A DNA stretch of 64,000 nucleotides, from the NCBI GenBank assembly GCA_009377575.1, contig WHTU01000007.1, positions 16,375 to 80,374 on the forward strand, written 5' to 3'. This DNA comes from Nitrososphaeraceae archaeon (GTDB taxonomy: Archaea; Thermoproteota; Nitrososphaeria; Nitrososphaerales; Nitrososphaeraceae). Of the stretch, positions 18,222 through 28,625 are shown in pieces. Positions within the stretch are counted from its first letter, which is position 1. Each line of letters opens with the position of its first letter. Under the pieces are notes generated by a model that saw nothing but the letters and a program-made list of their open reading frames with translations, did not search any database and was not told the DNA's origin. Made by a program: the position numbers and the translations under genes.

Positions 18222-19547
18222 GTGAATATTTTATATATAAATAAGAAAATGGTGTTTATACTTAGTTCGGCCTTCTTAATTAGCGTAATTTTTACAGGAT
18301 TAGTTAATTCCTTGTATGCTCAGAAGGAACAGGTCACTCTTACGGCTATAGTGGCTGAGCCAAAGGAGAGGTGGGACGTTTTATTTGATAATGCCTCAAA
18401 GAAACTTAATGAAAATCATCCCGATATGGATATCCAGATAGATTATAGGGTGCTTCCTTACGATGCAACACGCACTCAAATCCTCACCTCGATGGCTGGA
18501 AGAACACCAATTGACCTAATTTCTGTAGACCAAATATGGTTAGGGGAATTTGCTGAAGGAGGTTTTTTGACCGATCTGACACAGAATGCTACTTCTTGGG
18601 GAAGAGAGGGTGACTGGTACCCTGTCAACTGGGAAGGAGGTAAGTATGAGGACAAGATCTATGGAATATGGGCATGGACTGACGTACGAGCTTTATGGTA
18701 CTGGAAAGATCTTTTGAGGGATGCTGGTGTGGATCCAAGAACTCTTGAAACATGGAACGGATATCTGTCAGCTGCCCAGAAACTTAATGATGCCCTAGGT
18801 CAACAGGGAATTCAAGGTTCGCATTTAGTTGGTGCAAGTCACTCGCCAGACATGTGGTATCCCTACCTGTGGATGTTAGGAGGAGATATACTCGAGGAAA
18901 GAAGTGGACACCCGACTAAGGGAACCTACTGGTTCCCAGCCTACAACAGTACTGAGGGAGTACAGTCATTGGAGTTTATTAAGAGACAGGTAGATGCAGG
19001 AATCAAACCACAGGTCAATCATTTTTGGGGCCAGGAATTTGCCGATAAGAAATTTGCTATGATGTTAGAAGGTTCATGGTTACTTGGCACTTTCCCTCGT
19101 GAGCAATGGGCTGGTCTCAACCAAAGTGTTGGTATGATACCGATGTTTCCAGTTCCAAATGAAGGAAACAAATCTGCCACCATGATGGGAGGATGGGTTT
19201 TAAGTATTCCTGAGACGTCCGAGAATAAGGATCTCTCTTGGGAGTTGCTCACACTATTGGTGGATCCGGAAATTCTTACTACTATGCTCGAGAAAGAAGG
19301 TTACTTGCCTACTCAGAAGCCTATTGCCGAAGGATCCTATTCTCAAAGCCTTAATGCTACAATACCATACTACTCAGATATGATTTCCATGATCCCAGTA
19401 GGCCATAGCAGACCAAACATACCAGAATATCCACAGATATCTGATAACATACGCGAAGCAATAGATGGGGTTTACTTTGGCGGAAAGGATCCAGGTCAGG
19501 CATTACAGGAAAGCGCCGTCAAAACAGCAGAAGTCCTCGGCTGGTAA
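18222..19547 (+). CDS. Extracellular sugar-binding protein (family 1, MalE type)
   Basis: 441 residues from GTG 18222, or 432 from ATG 18249. A signal segment (MVFILSSAFLISVIFTGLV, then LYAQ) precedes the mature fold: VTLTAIVAEPKERWDVLFDN, TRTQILTSMAGRTPIDLISV, aromatic sugar-contact candidates in YGIWAWTDVRALWYWKDLL, and FADKKFAMMLEGSWLLG, the CUT1 binding-protein signature. The permeases follow about 100 bp downstream. Trehalose/maltose-type oligosaccharide uptake is likely, but the substrate cannot be read from sequence. Confidence 0.9.
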   Translation: MNILYINKKMVFILSSAFLISVIFTGLVNSLYAQKEQVTLTAIVAEPKERWDVLFDNASKKLNENHPDMDIQIDYRVLPYDATRTQILTSMAGRTPIDLISVDQIWLGEFAEGGFLTDLTQNATSWGREGDWYPVNWEGGKYEDKIYGIWAWTDVRALWYWKDLLRDAGVDPRTLETWNGYLSAAQKLNDALGQQGIQGSHLVGASHSPDMWYPYLWMLGGDILEERSGHPTKGTYWFPAYNSTEGVQSLEFIKRQVDAGIKPQVNHFWGQEFADKKFAMMLEGSWLLGTFPREQWAGLNQSVGMIPMFPVPNEGNKSATMMGGWVLSIPETSENKDLSWELLTLLVDPEILTTMLEKEGYLPTQKPIAEGSYSQSLNATIPYYSDMISMIPVGHSRPNIPEYPQISDNIREAIDGVYFGGKDPGQALQESAVKTAEVLGW

Positions 19548-19650
19548 TAGGCATACCCTTTCAAGCTGCCTATTACATCACTAGATCTTGACTATCCCAA
19601 GTAAAGGGCACTGATAATGGAGTAGCGCCAAAAAACCTATATCTCTTCGA

Positions 19651-20523
19651 GTGTCAAATATGGCTCAAATCTCCAAGTTACAGCCATATCTTTTTCTCGC
19701 GCCATCGTTTGCGATACTTCTTGTATTCCTTATTTTTCCATTATCATGGAATATATACATCGCGCTACATGATGTAAGTCTTATTACACTTCTCAAGGAA
19801 TGGGAATACGTAGGGCTTGAAAACTTTGTTACCCTTTTTGATGATCCAAATTTCTATACATCACTGAAAGTAACTTTAATGTTTGTTGGAGGGTCTGTGG
19901 CTTTGCAATTTGGTATGGGGATATTGATGGCGATTGTCTTGAATCAGCAGATTCGTGGTTCGGGTGTATATAGAGCTATCCTAATTATACCATGGACAAT
20001 ATCCGCGGTAATAGCTGCGTTCTCTTTCAAATTCATTCTTGACGATAATTTCGGTATTCTGAATTTTATTCTAAACCAATTGGGTGTTGAATCAGTTGGA
20101 TGGCTTTCTGATCCCAATATAGTAATATGGTCTCTAGTGATGGCAAATATGTGGTATGGTACGCCATTTACTTTGTTGTTTTTAACTGCTGGATTACTAT
20201 CCATAAATCCTTCCTTATATGAGGCAGCTCGAATAGATGGAGCATCTAAAATGCGCTCTCTTTTTCATATTACACTACCATTATTGAAGCCGTTTATGAT
20301 AATTAATCTTATTCTTATCACTATGTGGTCAGTAAACCTCTTTGACATACAATTGATAATGACTGGTGGAGGACCTCTATTTTCAAGTACCACCGCTTCG
20401 CTATATATGTACAGACAGGCGTTTGAATTTGGATTGCTATCTAAGGGCGCTGCCGCAGGGATAATCTTGATCTTAATCAATTTGACAGTAGCTGTCATTT
20501 ATGTAAAATTTCTAAGGAGATAA
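19651..20523 (+). CDS. Sugar ABC permease (MalF/UgpA type)
   Basis: 290 residues with six predicted membrane helices. The EAA coupling loop reads EAARIDGASKMRSLFHITLP (the EAA---G motif that docks on the ATPase). The gene lies between the binding protein and the second permease, 17 bp before the latter, so it is one operon. It forms half of the CUT1 transmembrane channel. Confidence 0.9.
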   Translation: MSNMAQISKLQPYLFLAPSFAILLVFLIFPLSWNIYIALHDVSLITLLKEWEYVGLENFVTLFDDPNFYTSLKVTLMFVGGSVALQFGMGILMAIVLNQQIRGSGVYRAILIIPWTISAVIAAFSFKFILDDNFGILNFILNQLGVESVGWLSDPNIVIWSLVMANMWYGTPFTLLFLTAGLLSINPSLYEAARIDGASKMRSLFHITLPLLKPFMIINLILITMWSVNLFDIQLIMTGGGPLFSSTTASLYMYRQAFEFGLLSKGAAAGIILILINLTVAVIYVKFLRR

Positions 20524-20540
20524 TACTGAGAATCCCAGAA

Positions 20541-21452
20541 ATGAAACAAGACAGAAGCAAAAACGAGAATCACAAGTTTACTCGCATTTTCAAGTCAGGG
20601 GACAAAACTAACCACCAAAGAACCAGTTCAGGTCTTGGTGAGAGATTGATACTTTATGGCCTAATAGCTATTTTTCTTTTTATTACCTTTTCTCCAATAG
20701 TTTGGATATTTTCAACGTCCTTGAAGCAGAATCAAGAAGCAATGAGTTTTCCCCCTAAGTTAATTCCAGAAGACCCTACCCTCGAGAATTTTATTTTCGT
20801 TCTGACTGATCCCACTCTTGTTCAGAGTTTATTAAATAGCTTTATCGTAAGCATAGGAAGTACACTCTTAAGCGTGACAGTCAGCGCATTAGGAGGTTAC
20901 GCGTTTGCACGATTTGAATTCAAGGGCAAAAACATGATCATAAGTATTATTCTAGGGCTTTTTATGATTCCTGTTGTTATTAACATAGTACCTCTTTATA
21001 TAATGTTGGCAGATTTAGGCCTGTTAAATTCCTTATTCGCATTGATGTTAACCTTTCAGATACTCATTATTCCTCTGAATATACTGCTGCTAAAGAGCTA
21101 TTTTGAAACTATACCCCAAGATCTTGAGGAGAGCGCACTCCTAGACGGATGCTCGAGGTTAGGTGTACTGCGTAGAATTACTATTCCTCTATCGATGCCT
21201 GGATTTGCTATCGCAGCCGTGCTCTCATTTAGATTTGCGTGGAACGAATTCATTTTAGCTGTGGTACTGGCAAATCATCCTGATTCAACGGTATTTCAGG
21301 TTGCATTGTACCAATTTATTTCATTATATAGGATAGATTGGGGATATCTAAGTGCGGGAATAACGATTGCTATAATCCCAGTGCTTGTCTTAATGCTAAG
21401 TTTTCAGAAAAATATGGTTAGGGGGTTAACATTGGGGGCAATTAGAGGTTAA
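20541..21452 (+). CDS. Sugar ABC permease (MalG/UgpE type)
   Basis: 303 residues with an extra polar N-terminus of about 35 residues before the first membrane helix (LILYGLIAIFLFITFSPIVW). The EAA loop is EESALLDGCSRLGVLRRITI. The last gene of the importer operon; it pairs with the MalF-type subunit. Length fits the family apart from the N-terminal extension. Confidence 0.9.
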   Translation: MKQDRSKNENHKFTRIFKSGDKTNHQRTSSGLGERLILYGLIAIFLFITFSPIVWIFSTSLKQNQEAMSFPPKLIPEDPTLENFIFVLTDPTLVQSLLNSFIVSIGSTLLSVTVSALGGYAFARFEFKGKNMIISIILGLFMIPVVINIVPLYIMLADLGLLNSLFALMLTFQILIIPLNILLLKSYFETIPQDLEESALLDGCSRLGVLRRITIPLSMPGFAIAAVLSFRFAWNEFILAVVLANHPDSTVFQVALYQFISLYRIDWGYLSAGITIAIIPVLVLMLSFQKNMVRGLTLGAIRG

Positions 21453-21960
21453 TTAGGTAGATTAAGTATGTAATCCTTTTTCAGATTAAAGATGCTGGTG
21501 TATGCTACTTGGCTGCTATGCTATCTATAATACATCTGGGTTACATCCAATTATCTACCATCAGCAGCATGTGTTGCTATCTAATTCCTGCATCAAACCA
21601 TATCTCGAAGGTCCCAATATTCTCATGTACATCATGGGTCCTCAGCCTGCACCTGAAGATTTAAGAAAATAGACAATCACTGCGCCTACGTTGATTGGCG
21701 AATACTTAAGACAAGTGAAAAATCTGGTTTACCGGTGTATTCAGTATGCAAATTCTTTGTAAATGCAATACTTGAGCGAACCTAGGGCACCTTAATCCGA
21801 TCTGCAAATCATTATCATAACCTTGCTAAGGTTGTCTTTCATGGCTGCTAGTCTCAAGCCTTTTTTTCCTCGGTTCGCTTCCCGGTGTTCCTCCTTTGTT
21901 GTTTAGCTTTTCTTGTTTTCCTTGAGTCTCGTTCCAGTTTTTGTCCTTCTCCTCGTAATC
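21453..21960. other. Intergenic region with a doubtful 56-codon frame
   Basis: A plus-strand ATG at 21502 opens a 56-residue frame to 21672 (MLLGCYAIYNTSGLHPIIYH at the start) with no recognised feature. The stretch 21829-21960 continues the minus-strand frame of the coiled-coil gene beyond its stop. Confidence 0.3.
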
Positions 21961-22287
21961 TTATTCTTTCTTCTCTTCCGTTGTAGCCTTTATCTCTTCC
22001 TTCTCTTGCATTTGTACTTTTGCTAAAAAAGGACCCCATAGTGACTCTATCCATTGCTGATTCAATTTCTGGAAATGATTGATGTACTGTGTGTATAGAT
22101 TGTACATGTTTTCATTAACTTTAACCAAATCTCGATACAGGTCATTCATTCTGCTAATGTTTCGTGACGCTTCCTCGAATAACTCATTAAGCTTTTTCAT
22201 CTTGCTGACATAATCATTATAGAACTCATTCATGTTTTCGTAGCTTTTCACATACTGGTTGTACATATCAATCCAAGACATACACAT
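21961..22287 (-). CDS. Coiled-coil protein, possibly phasin-like
   Basis: 108 residues, almost entirely helical with regular YN/LY spacing (MYNQYVKSYENMNEFYNDYV, NLYTQYINHFQKLNQQWIES). A WGPFL segment precedes a charged tail. This resembles phasin or PhaE-like proteins of polyhydroxyalkanoate granules, but no PHA genes are nearby, so this is tentative. After the TAA at 21961 the same frame stays open for 44 more codons (DYEEKDKNWNE onward, to about 21829), so the ancestral protein may have been longer. Confidence 0.5.
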   Translation of the reverse strand: MCMSWIDMYNQYVKSYENMNEFYNDYVSKMKKLNELFEEASRNISRMNDLYRDLVKVNENMYNLYTQYINHFQKLNQQWIESLWGPFLAKVQMQEKEEIKATTEEKKE

Positions 22288-22508
22288 ATACTCACCTTTA
22301 CTTCAAGATAACGTCATCGGATTACTTATGGCTTGTGCCTTAATTCTAAATCAATTACAGACTCGAACAAGAAGAAGACCGAATCCATAGACATCCCATC
22401 CTAGCTAGTGAGGCTAGCAATTTAATCGAATTAAGCCATAAATGCAAAATCTGGTGATCTACTCTTCTATTTCTGATATCAAGGACCGAATTTAACACAA
22501 ATATATGT

Positions 22509-22916
22509 TTGCATATTATAAAGAAGACTTACAGCTTGGTGGGAAGCCCTGAAATCTATCATGTGATCGTTGAATACATAGTCCTCATCATAGAAGTAAT
22601 TGTTGGAATTCTTGTAGCCGCGATAGTAATTATTACATTAGGTAATTTGGTCAGGTTGCTTCTCTCTAAAATACGAAAAGAGCAGCGACAGATATATGTC
22701 CGTGAAATAGTCGCCAGAATGTTAAGGGGTCTTCTCATCGCACTAGATTTCTTGATCGCTGCTGATCTACTGCAGACTATATTAGATCCAACACTGGAAG
22801 AAACTGCAGTATTCGCATTGATAGTAGTTTTGAGAATATTACTAAGTTGGTCCCTCTCAAAAGAGATAGAGATGGGCGCTAGGGAGGGATCGAGTACGAG
22901 TGAAAGAGCTCATTGA
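22509..22916 (+). CDS. DUF1622 family membrane protein
   Basis: 135 residues with three hydrophobic helices (YIVLIIEVIVGILVAAIVII, LLIALDFLIAADLLQTIL, ALIVVLRILLSWSLSKEIEM). This is the DUF1622 pattern, including the ALDFLIAADLLQT and RILLSWSLSKE segments. DUF1622 proteins are widespread small membrane proteins without an assigned function. TTG 22509 is the start used; an uncoupled promoter lies upstream. Confidence 0.8.
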   Translation: MHIIKKTYSLVGSPEIYHVIVEYIVLIIEVIVGILVAAIVIITLGNLVRLLLSKIRKEQRQIYVREIVARMLRGLLIALDFLIAADLLQTILDPTLEETAVFALIVVLRILLSWSLSKEIEMGAREGSSTSERAH

Positions 22917-23327
22917 ATAGTTCTTCAAGAAATATTTTTTCAGTTTGGTTCGAGACATCAACAAGTTCGATATTGGATTGGATATGGACCTATGACTACA
23001 AACCAATTTTGAGTATATTTTGTCAGTGCTTCAGAGGATGGCGAATTCTTTTTCGCTTACAGGGTCACTTGATTGGTAATGCTTACCCCCCCTAAACAAG
23101 GGATTTTCGATTTTCAAGGTAATACCTCTAGTAACCAAGTATTCCTCTTCGTCAAGTTTGGTATCATCTTTGTTTATTAGCCGGCTAGCTTTCACATCCG
23201 AATTTGCTACTGGGATAATTTGGAGAGTTTCTTAACTGCTTCCTATCTTATCATATAGGTAACATATCAAATCCGTAATCAAATTTGGATCTCAGAGGTC
23301 TCAAAGGCATTAATATTAGAATACTAC
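22917..23327. other. Intergenic region with short coding-like debris
   Basis: Just after DUF1622, a plus-strand frame reads ELIE, stop, FFKKYFFSLVRDINKFDI to a stop near 22994. It looks like eroded coding sequence but is too short to assign. The rest shows nothing. Confidence 0.3.
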
Positions 23328-24797
23328 TTACTTATTGTCAGCAATTTTGCTAGGTTGATTTCGGATATACTCCTCAAACCCATCGAGAGCATCATTATAT
23401 CCTCGTTCAAGCAATAGCCTTATTGTTTCGGAAGAAAAATCAAATGTCTTGTTAGAAATAGTGTCAACATCATTCTCCCTGTTTACGCGTATTATTTCAT
23501 CAATCTGAAACCTTCCTTCAAGTATGTCTTGGAATCGTCTTGGTTTCAAGAACTCACCATGGAAATGTGTTTTCCGATTCAAGAGGTTGATGATAAAGTT
23601 ACTTTCCACTCCACGTTCCTCTGCAGCCTTTATTAGCTCCTTTACCAGATCAACATAATCAGATATTAACAAGAGCATGGTCTCCTCTTGATGTGTCCTA
23701 TCTGAAAAAGTTATGTCATTATTTCTGTTGATAACGCCGTCCCTATCAGAAGGAATCTCTGTTTGTTTTTTAGGATGTAAATTAATTACGCAGATACCTA
23801 ATCGAGGAATAGTATCTTTTAATCCTCTTACCTTCCACCAATAGTGCCTATGCATCAAAACAAGTTGTAGTAGCGGAGTGTTTGTCATAAGTCCTCCATC
23901 CCAAAAATGGCGCATGCCTTTCTTGTAACCACTGTCATTCATAATACTAGGTGTCTTCAAGTCAATCTGTCTACTGCTAGTTGATTCAAAGTAATAGCTT
24001 TCAACTTCTATTTTAGAAAAATCAAAATTGACTGGAAATGATCCGCTCGCCATAACTTGATCTGATGTGATCCCCTCGTCATAATGGACTACATGTTCAA
24101 ATCCGATTTCCTTATCGTTGTGACTGATGAATCTCCCGTATTCTGTTTTTCGTGACCCGTCCTCCTTCTGATAGCTATCGAATGTAACTGGGACACCATC
24201 TGCGACGTCGACTGCTACCAGTAAGAGTCTTGGCTGATCGTCTTCTTTAGTAGTAGCTATTGGAAATTTTGCAAAACGCTCTAGACTACGTCTTAGAGGT
24301 TCGTTACTATAACGATACCAAGTATTGTCCGAATCGTAAAATTTACTGTCATGTGTAGGTCTATGGGGATAAAAGACATTCGGTACTCCAAATATCGCAA
24401 ACTCTTTAGCTGAAAAGTACCTTCTTGCTGCTTCGCCTGTCGCAATCTCTCCATTAATTGCATGCCAATAATCTCACCAAGGTTTAAAAAAGGGGTTAGT
24501 TTCCACCATTGAATCTTTGGAGAGGTAGTTCCAGAAATCAACAAGCCTCTCAGCTGCCCCCTCGTAAGTCTGATTCTCCACAACATAACTTACTAGAACA
24601 GCAGCGTTGATAGCCCCGATTGAAGTGCCTGCAACTATATCAAATGTAGATCTTCCTTTCCTTCCTTCCTTAAGATCTTTTTCAGAGAGAGTTTCGTAAA
24701 GCGCCCTGTACGCTCCAGCCTCATAGGCACCAAGAGATCCCCCACCTTGAAGTACTATCGCCCTTTCCTTCTCTGGTATATCCATCTTCTTATTCAT
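23328..24797 (-). pseudogene. Patatin-like phospholipase interrupted by an in-frame TGA
   Basis: One frame of 490 codons runs from ATG 24797 to 23328 with a single stop, TGA at 24474-24476. Before it are the oxyanion loop QGGGSLGAYEAGAY and the nucleophile motif GTSIGA. After it are YWHAINGEIATGEAARRYF, DVADGVPVTFDSY and the catalytic Asp in HFWDGGLMTNTP. The stop follows NPFFKPW and precedes DYWHA, where I would expect Trp, so a TGG to TGA change is likely. Patatin lipases hydrolyse phospholipids or lipid esters. The 107-residue N-terminal product alone lacks the catalytic Asp. A reinitiation ATG at 24053 gives only the C-terminal half. Confidence 0.8.
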
Positions 24798-25113
24798 GTG
24801 ATTAGTCTACCGATAAGATTAGACGGGAGTTAAGGTAAAAAATCTTGTGATGAGTGGAGGTTAACGCAAAGCATGAAAACTCTCACGCTAAATGCACCTT
24901 CATCGAAAAGGAGGAAATCAACAGATTTCTAGGATCCAGCATCCGATTCGAGAATAATCTACATTTGATTCTCTCCTTGAAGGTACAATGTTAGTACAAT
25001 TCACAGACATGAACCTACTAGGATTACATGTATGTCACTAACACAGGCGTAAAGATCAATAAAAAAAATTTCTCCGCTAGAATTTTGCTATTGCGGATCT
25101 AGCTTAACTGATT
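24798..25113. other. Intergenic region, no gene seen
   Basis: AT-rich spacer between two minus-strand genes; nothing recognisable. Confidence 0.45.
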
Positions 25114-25668
25114 TTATCTGTTGGCCTTTTTAGTTTTTACACGTTCTCTAGCTTTCTTTATGACTTCAGCCGTCTGAGGAGCTGCCTCTTTCATATCTTC
25201 CACCGTCTGTCGGAACGATTCGGCTGCTTCATTTGCTGCTACAACGGTTTGGTCTAACGTCTTGGCAGTATCCTTGATCATTCCCCTTTCCTTGAGATCT
25301 CTAGATATTTTGCTTATCTCCATTGTGGTATCCCTCATTGTAATAGTCGCTTCATGGACAGCTGCAATCAACTCGTCAATCGCTCCGCTCTCTCGTAAAG
25401 CTCGTACGGTATCTCTTATGCTTGCCGATATATCCCTTATTGTACTTGCGACATTCTTTATCGATTCTATTTTTTGTTGAATATTCGGATCCACAGTTGT
25501 TGTTGTAGCTGTTGTTGTAGTTGTTTCCGATGCTGCTTCTGATGCCTCTTCGGATGCCTCTACTTCTGCATCTGCTTCTGCTGCTTGATCGCTCTTATCT
25601 GTAGTGCTAGCCGTGTCACTTGCGCCAGCTACATTACTCGGTCTTGCTGTGCCTTTAGGATAGGTCAT
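25114..25668 (-). CDS. Coiled-coil protein with Ala/Glu- and Thr-rich linker
   Basis: 184 residues, no signal peptide. Residues 20-60 are low complexity (Ala/Glu/Ser then a Thr-rich run). Residues 62-170 form heptad-like helices with repeated IRD and MRDT motifs (VASTIRDISASIRDTVRALR, ATITMRDTTMEISKISRDLK). The tail is basic. It resembles uncharacterised thaumarchaeal coiled-coil or phasin-like proteins. No partner is evident. Confidence 0.55.
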   Translation of the reverse strand: MTYPKGTARPSNVAGASDTASTTDKSDQAAEADAEVEASEEASEAASETTTTTATTTTVDPNIQQKIESIKNVASTIRDISASIRDTVRALRESGAIDELIAAVHEATITMRDTTMEISKISRDLKERGMIKDTAKTLDQTVVAANEAAESFRQTVEDMKEAAPQTAEVIKKARERVKTKKANR

Positions 25669-26192
25669 TCTAATATTATTAATGCTTTAACGTTTATATA
25701 AGATGTATCTTTGTCTGAATGCCTTTCCCAGATCATCTGCTTGTCTGTTTTGTTGTTTCGAGATACTGTAGTATCTGTGAGAAGGCATATACCAACTCTG
25801 TATTTGAGTTATATAATTATTTCCCCTAATAGTGTACTATATGAATCAACAGTATGATTTAATATGTTAAATAGGAGTACAAAACAAGAAATCATTATGG
25901 CGTTAACGTTTGTGATATGGCCTCTTAATTCTGACCGATATCAATATACCACCTGAGTTACTCAAAACTTCAGAGTCATCACCGTAATACCTATGGATAT
26001 GTTTTGGGAAATTTTGGGTATCCTGCTAGGATCATTCTGGGATAAACCTAAACCCCATGAAGCAACCAGATTTACTGCAACGAGACAATAATAACACAGT
26101 GCGTTTGCCACTTAACAAGCTCTAATGATTATCTTGATCTCCATGACTACCCATAAGAAACTTGAGAGTATCTATCTTCAAGACCCCTAAGC
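25669..26192. other. Intergenic region, no confident gene
   Basis: A 32-codon frame at 25993-26091 (MDMFWEILGILLGSFWDKPK start) could be a micro-protein with a hydrophobic segment, but there is no supporting context. Otherwise nothing. Confidence 0.3.
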
Positions 26193-26765
26193 ATGTACAA
26201 CAAATTTAAATATAGACTGATTACTATTTTTCTCACAACGATGACGTATCAAATATCTGAGGATAAGTCTGCTATTACCTATGGAAATCAAATAAGACAT
26301 TGGACAGTGGTTGCGTCCATTGCAATTTCACTTTTGTACATAATCCTATCAGATGTTGAAGATGTTACGGCTCAATATGGAGTTACCACTAATGAAGAGT
26401 TTCTAAATGACTTTATAGGATTGACAAATAAGTCCGGCGCCTTAACAAATTCATATCATCAAGAAATTGGAAAATGGGAAAATAATCAATATAGCAATAC
26501 CACAATCATGATGATAACGAACGGTACTGTTGCACAAATAAATAATCTGATTGACGAAACAAATAATCTGCAAATACCAGAAATATTTAAGGATGGTATT
26601 TCACTGTATACAAAAAGCTTGGAAGCAGAACGGGACAGTTATAAGCAGTTCGGTGACTTTATCAAGACCGGAAATCCTCAATTAAATGAAACATCAACGG
26701 ATCTTCTATCTGACTCACTGAAATATGAAATAGAAGCGTTTAAAGCGATCCAAACTTCGCAATAG
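26193..26765 (+). CDS. Exported or membrane-anchored hypothetical protein
   Basis: 190 residues. A hydrophobic segment at about 35-52 (HWTVVASIAISLLYIILSDV, followed by VTAQ) acts as signal or anchor; the N-terminal extension before it is unusual, and a later start is possible. The mature part is Asn/Thr-rich and helical, with several N-glycosylation-type sequons. Family not recognised. Confidence 0.5.
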   Translation: MYNKFKYRLITIFLTTMTYQISEDKSAITYGNQIRHWTVVASIAISLLYIILSDVEDVTAQYGVTTNEEFLNDFIGLTNKSGALTNSYHQEIGKWENNQYSNTTIMMITNGTVAQINNLIDETNNLQIPEIFKDGISLYTKSLEAERDSYKQFGDFIKTGNPQLNETSTDLLSDSLKYEIEAFKAIQTSQ

Positions 26766-27259
26766 TAACGTCAATTTCAACAGATACCGGTACTGCCAAG
26801 GTAATGTTCAGTAATAAAATGATGGTATCATTATCTCTAATTGAGGGATGAGTTTTTTCAACCATGGCATCACAGTATGCCTCTATTACAATATTTTAAT
26901 TTGCAAGCAGTTATTTTTTTTGGTCTTCTGATCTTTCATGGAATGCCCCGACACCCCTGTTATCTTTTGAATGGGTTTTGCGATTATTCCTCACAAACTG
27001 GGCTTGTTGTACCCATATTCTGTAACTACAACATTTGTAATTATTAAAAGTTCAAATATAAAAACAAGTCCTATAATCTCAGGTGTGAAAGCTAGATTAA
27101 TGTCTGAAGATAGAGTCAAGGTCGAAGTTATCCGATTACGACCTAAAGCATCGCTCAAAAATGTTAAATAATATGCATTGGACAACTGTGCAAAGGTAAC
27201 AACTAATGAGGTTAAGCATTTGAACTATCATAAATCAAAGTCAAAGGAATTGATAAGAA
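26766..27259. other. Intergenic region, no confident gene
   Basis: Overlapping short open frames exist at 26841-27171 on both strands but none has a convincing composition, start signal or family. Treated as non-coding. Confidence 0.35.
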
Positions 27260-27508
27260 ATGTCATTTGAACGACATGAGATTAGACAACAGGTTGGTAT
27301 TGGTACTAAACATGTCCTGATTGGAGGTATCCTTTTTGTCATAGCATTCGCTGCACATGGAAGCCAGGCTAGTTTGGGATTCGAAGAACAGAGTCTGTTG
27401 TCTTTGGTCATAATGGTAAGCGTGCCCGTTTGGGTTATTGGAGCGGTATGCCTTGGAATAGCTGCAGACAATTGGCTAGTATCGAAAGGTCAGGGCAAAA
27501 GGCATTAG
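27260..27508 (+). CDS. Small two-helix membrane protein
   Basis: 82 residues from ATG 27260. Two hydrophobic helices (HVLIGGILFVIAFAAHGSQA and LLSLVIMVSVPVWVIGAVCL) flank a short loop, with a basic C-terminal tail KGQGKRH. The family is not recognised. It stands alone. Confidence 0.5.
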   Translation: MSFERHEIRQQVGIGTKHVLIGGILFVIAFAAHGSQASLGFEEQSLLSLVIMVSVPVWVIGAVCLGIAADNWLVSKGQGKRH

Positions 27509-27512
27509 ATTC

Positions 27513-27695
27513 AAAATCGAGATTCTCCAAGAGTAGATATTAAAGTTGGCTATATCAAAGCAGATAAGGTTGATAGTATTTCTGTACCAAATATGTTAAA
27601 ACCTCAACCAGCCATTAGAACTGATTATCTATTGCCAACAATATTTAAGGGGGAGTGTAATGTATATGCATGCACTGACAGGTGAGAATTGGTAA
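27513..27695 (+). pseudogene. Start-less coding-like remnant
   Basis: The frame reads DSPRVDIKVGYIKADKVDSI and continues to a TGA near 27695, without a usable start codon. Composition looks protein-like. It is probably an eroded gene of unknown family. Confidence 0.25.
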
Positions 27696-27841
27696 CACGT
27701 GAAGCCAAGGAGAATGGAGGGCAAGTAGCCATGTTGTATCAAAACATATTCCGGTTCCTTAATATTCTTCAACACTGAGCAAACATACATGAATATTGAC
27801 CTAGATGGATGGCTGCAATTTAGTACAATAATACAAATCTC

Positions 27842-28048
27842 TTATGTCCTGTACTCTCTAGGAATGAGAGTTTAGCCATTCCCCAAGAAGCATTGATTCT
27901 AAAGAGATACTTTGATGTAGAAACCGAGTGGGATCATCCTGAGAAGCGGATAGTAGGTCCAATAGAAGTCGAAATTGAGTTTGATGAAATATTAGGTAAC
28001 GACAAACTAAAAACTAAAGCTAAGCTACCTCCAGTCCTGAAGGTATAG
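27842..28048 (+). pseudogene. Start-less coding-like remnant before the NHL fragment
   Basis: An open frame ends in TAG at 28046 and encodes RNESLAIPQEALILKRYFDV, then VGPIEVEIEFDEILGND. No ATG is in frame; TTG at 27892 is the only candidate start. It overlaps the NHL fragment in another frame. Family not recognised. Confidence 0.3.
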
Positions 28049-28272
28049 CAGTAGACTCACAGGGCAATGTGTATGTTGCAGATACCGGTAATGACCGAAT
28101 ACAAAAATTTGACACTAATGGTAACCTCATTACAAAGTGGGGAAGTCGTGGTAATGCTGACGGACTATTCATACGTCCAAGTAGTGTTGAAGTAGACTTT
28201 AATGGTATGGTGTATGTAGCTGATTCAGGGAATGCTCGTATTCAGGTATTTACACCAGTGAATCAGCAATAG
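28024..28272 (+). pseudogene. NHL-repeat protein fragment
   Basis: The frame is open from 28024 and encodes two NHL beta-propeller blades: SPEGIAVDSQGNVYVADTGN with DRIQKFDTNGNLITKWGSRG, then VEVDFNGMVYVADSGNARIQ. It ends at 28272. Intact NHL proteins have six or more blades and a signal peptide, so this is the 3' end of a lost gene. The first in-frame start (GTG 28069) would skip half a blade. Confidence 0.7.
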
Positions 28273-28625
28273 AATCGTTATGTGTCACTTATTTCCGCCT
28301 CGTTTAGTGGTGCAAGAGTCGAAGGTGAAAAGTCTAGAGGCCAGTTAGAGACCAGGTTAGGAAATTGAAATGAATAGCTCATCACGCTCAAATAGCTTGG
28401 TTTACAGCTTGGTGAGTCTCGAAGATTTAGATTATGTCCAAATTCATGCAAAAATGTTTCTGATTAGTGACATCTAGTTTCTATCTTGTTCCTGCGTTAT
28501 GGTCACTAGAGTGTGTGATCTGCGGGTTTATCCTACGGAAGATTTACAATGGGTGTTCAAGATCATTATTGCCCTCATTAGTGCGTCCAATACGTTTTCT
28601 GAATCAGGTTTGCTGTCCTTGGAAT
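28273..28625. other. Intergenic region next to tRNA-Thr, no gene seen
   Basis: No convincing reading frame. A 61-codon plus-strand frame ends inside the tRNA gene and is spurious. Confidence 0.45.

Noticed and set aside
22913-23095. 60-codon frame after DUF1622
   Set aside because: Starts inside the DUF1622 stop region, Trp/Cys-rich nonsense-like composition; a different frame there looks more like coding debris.
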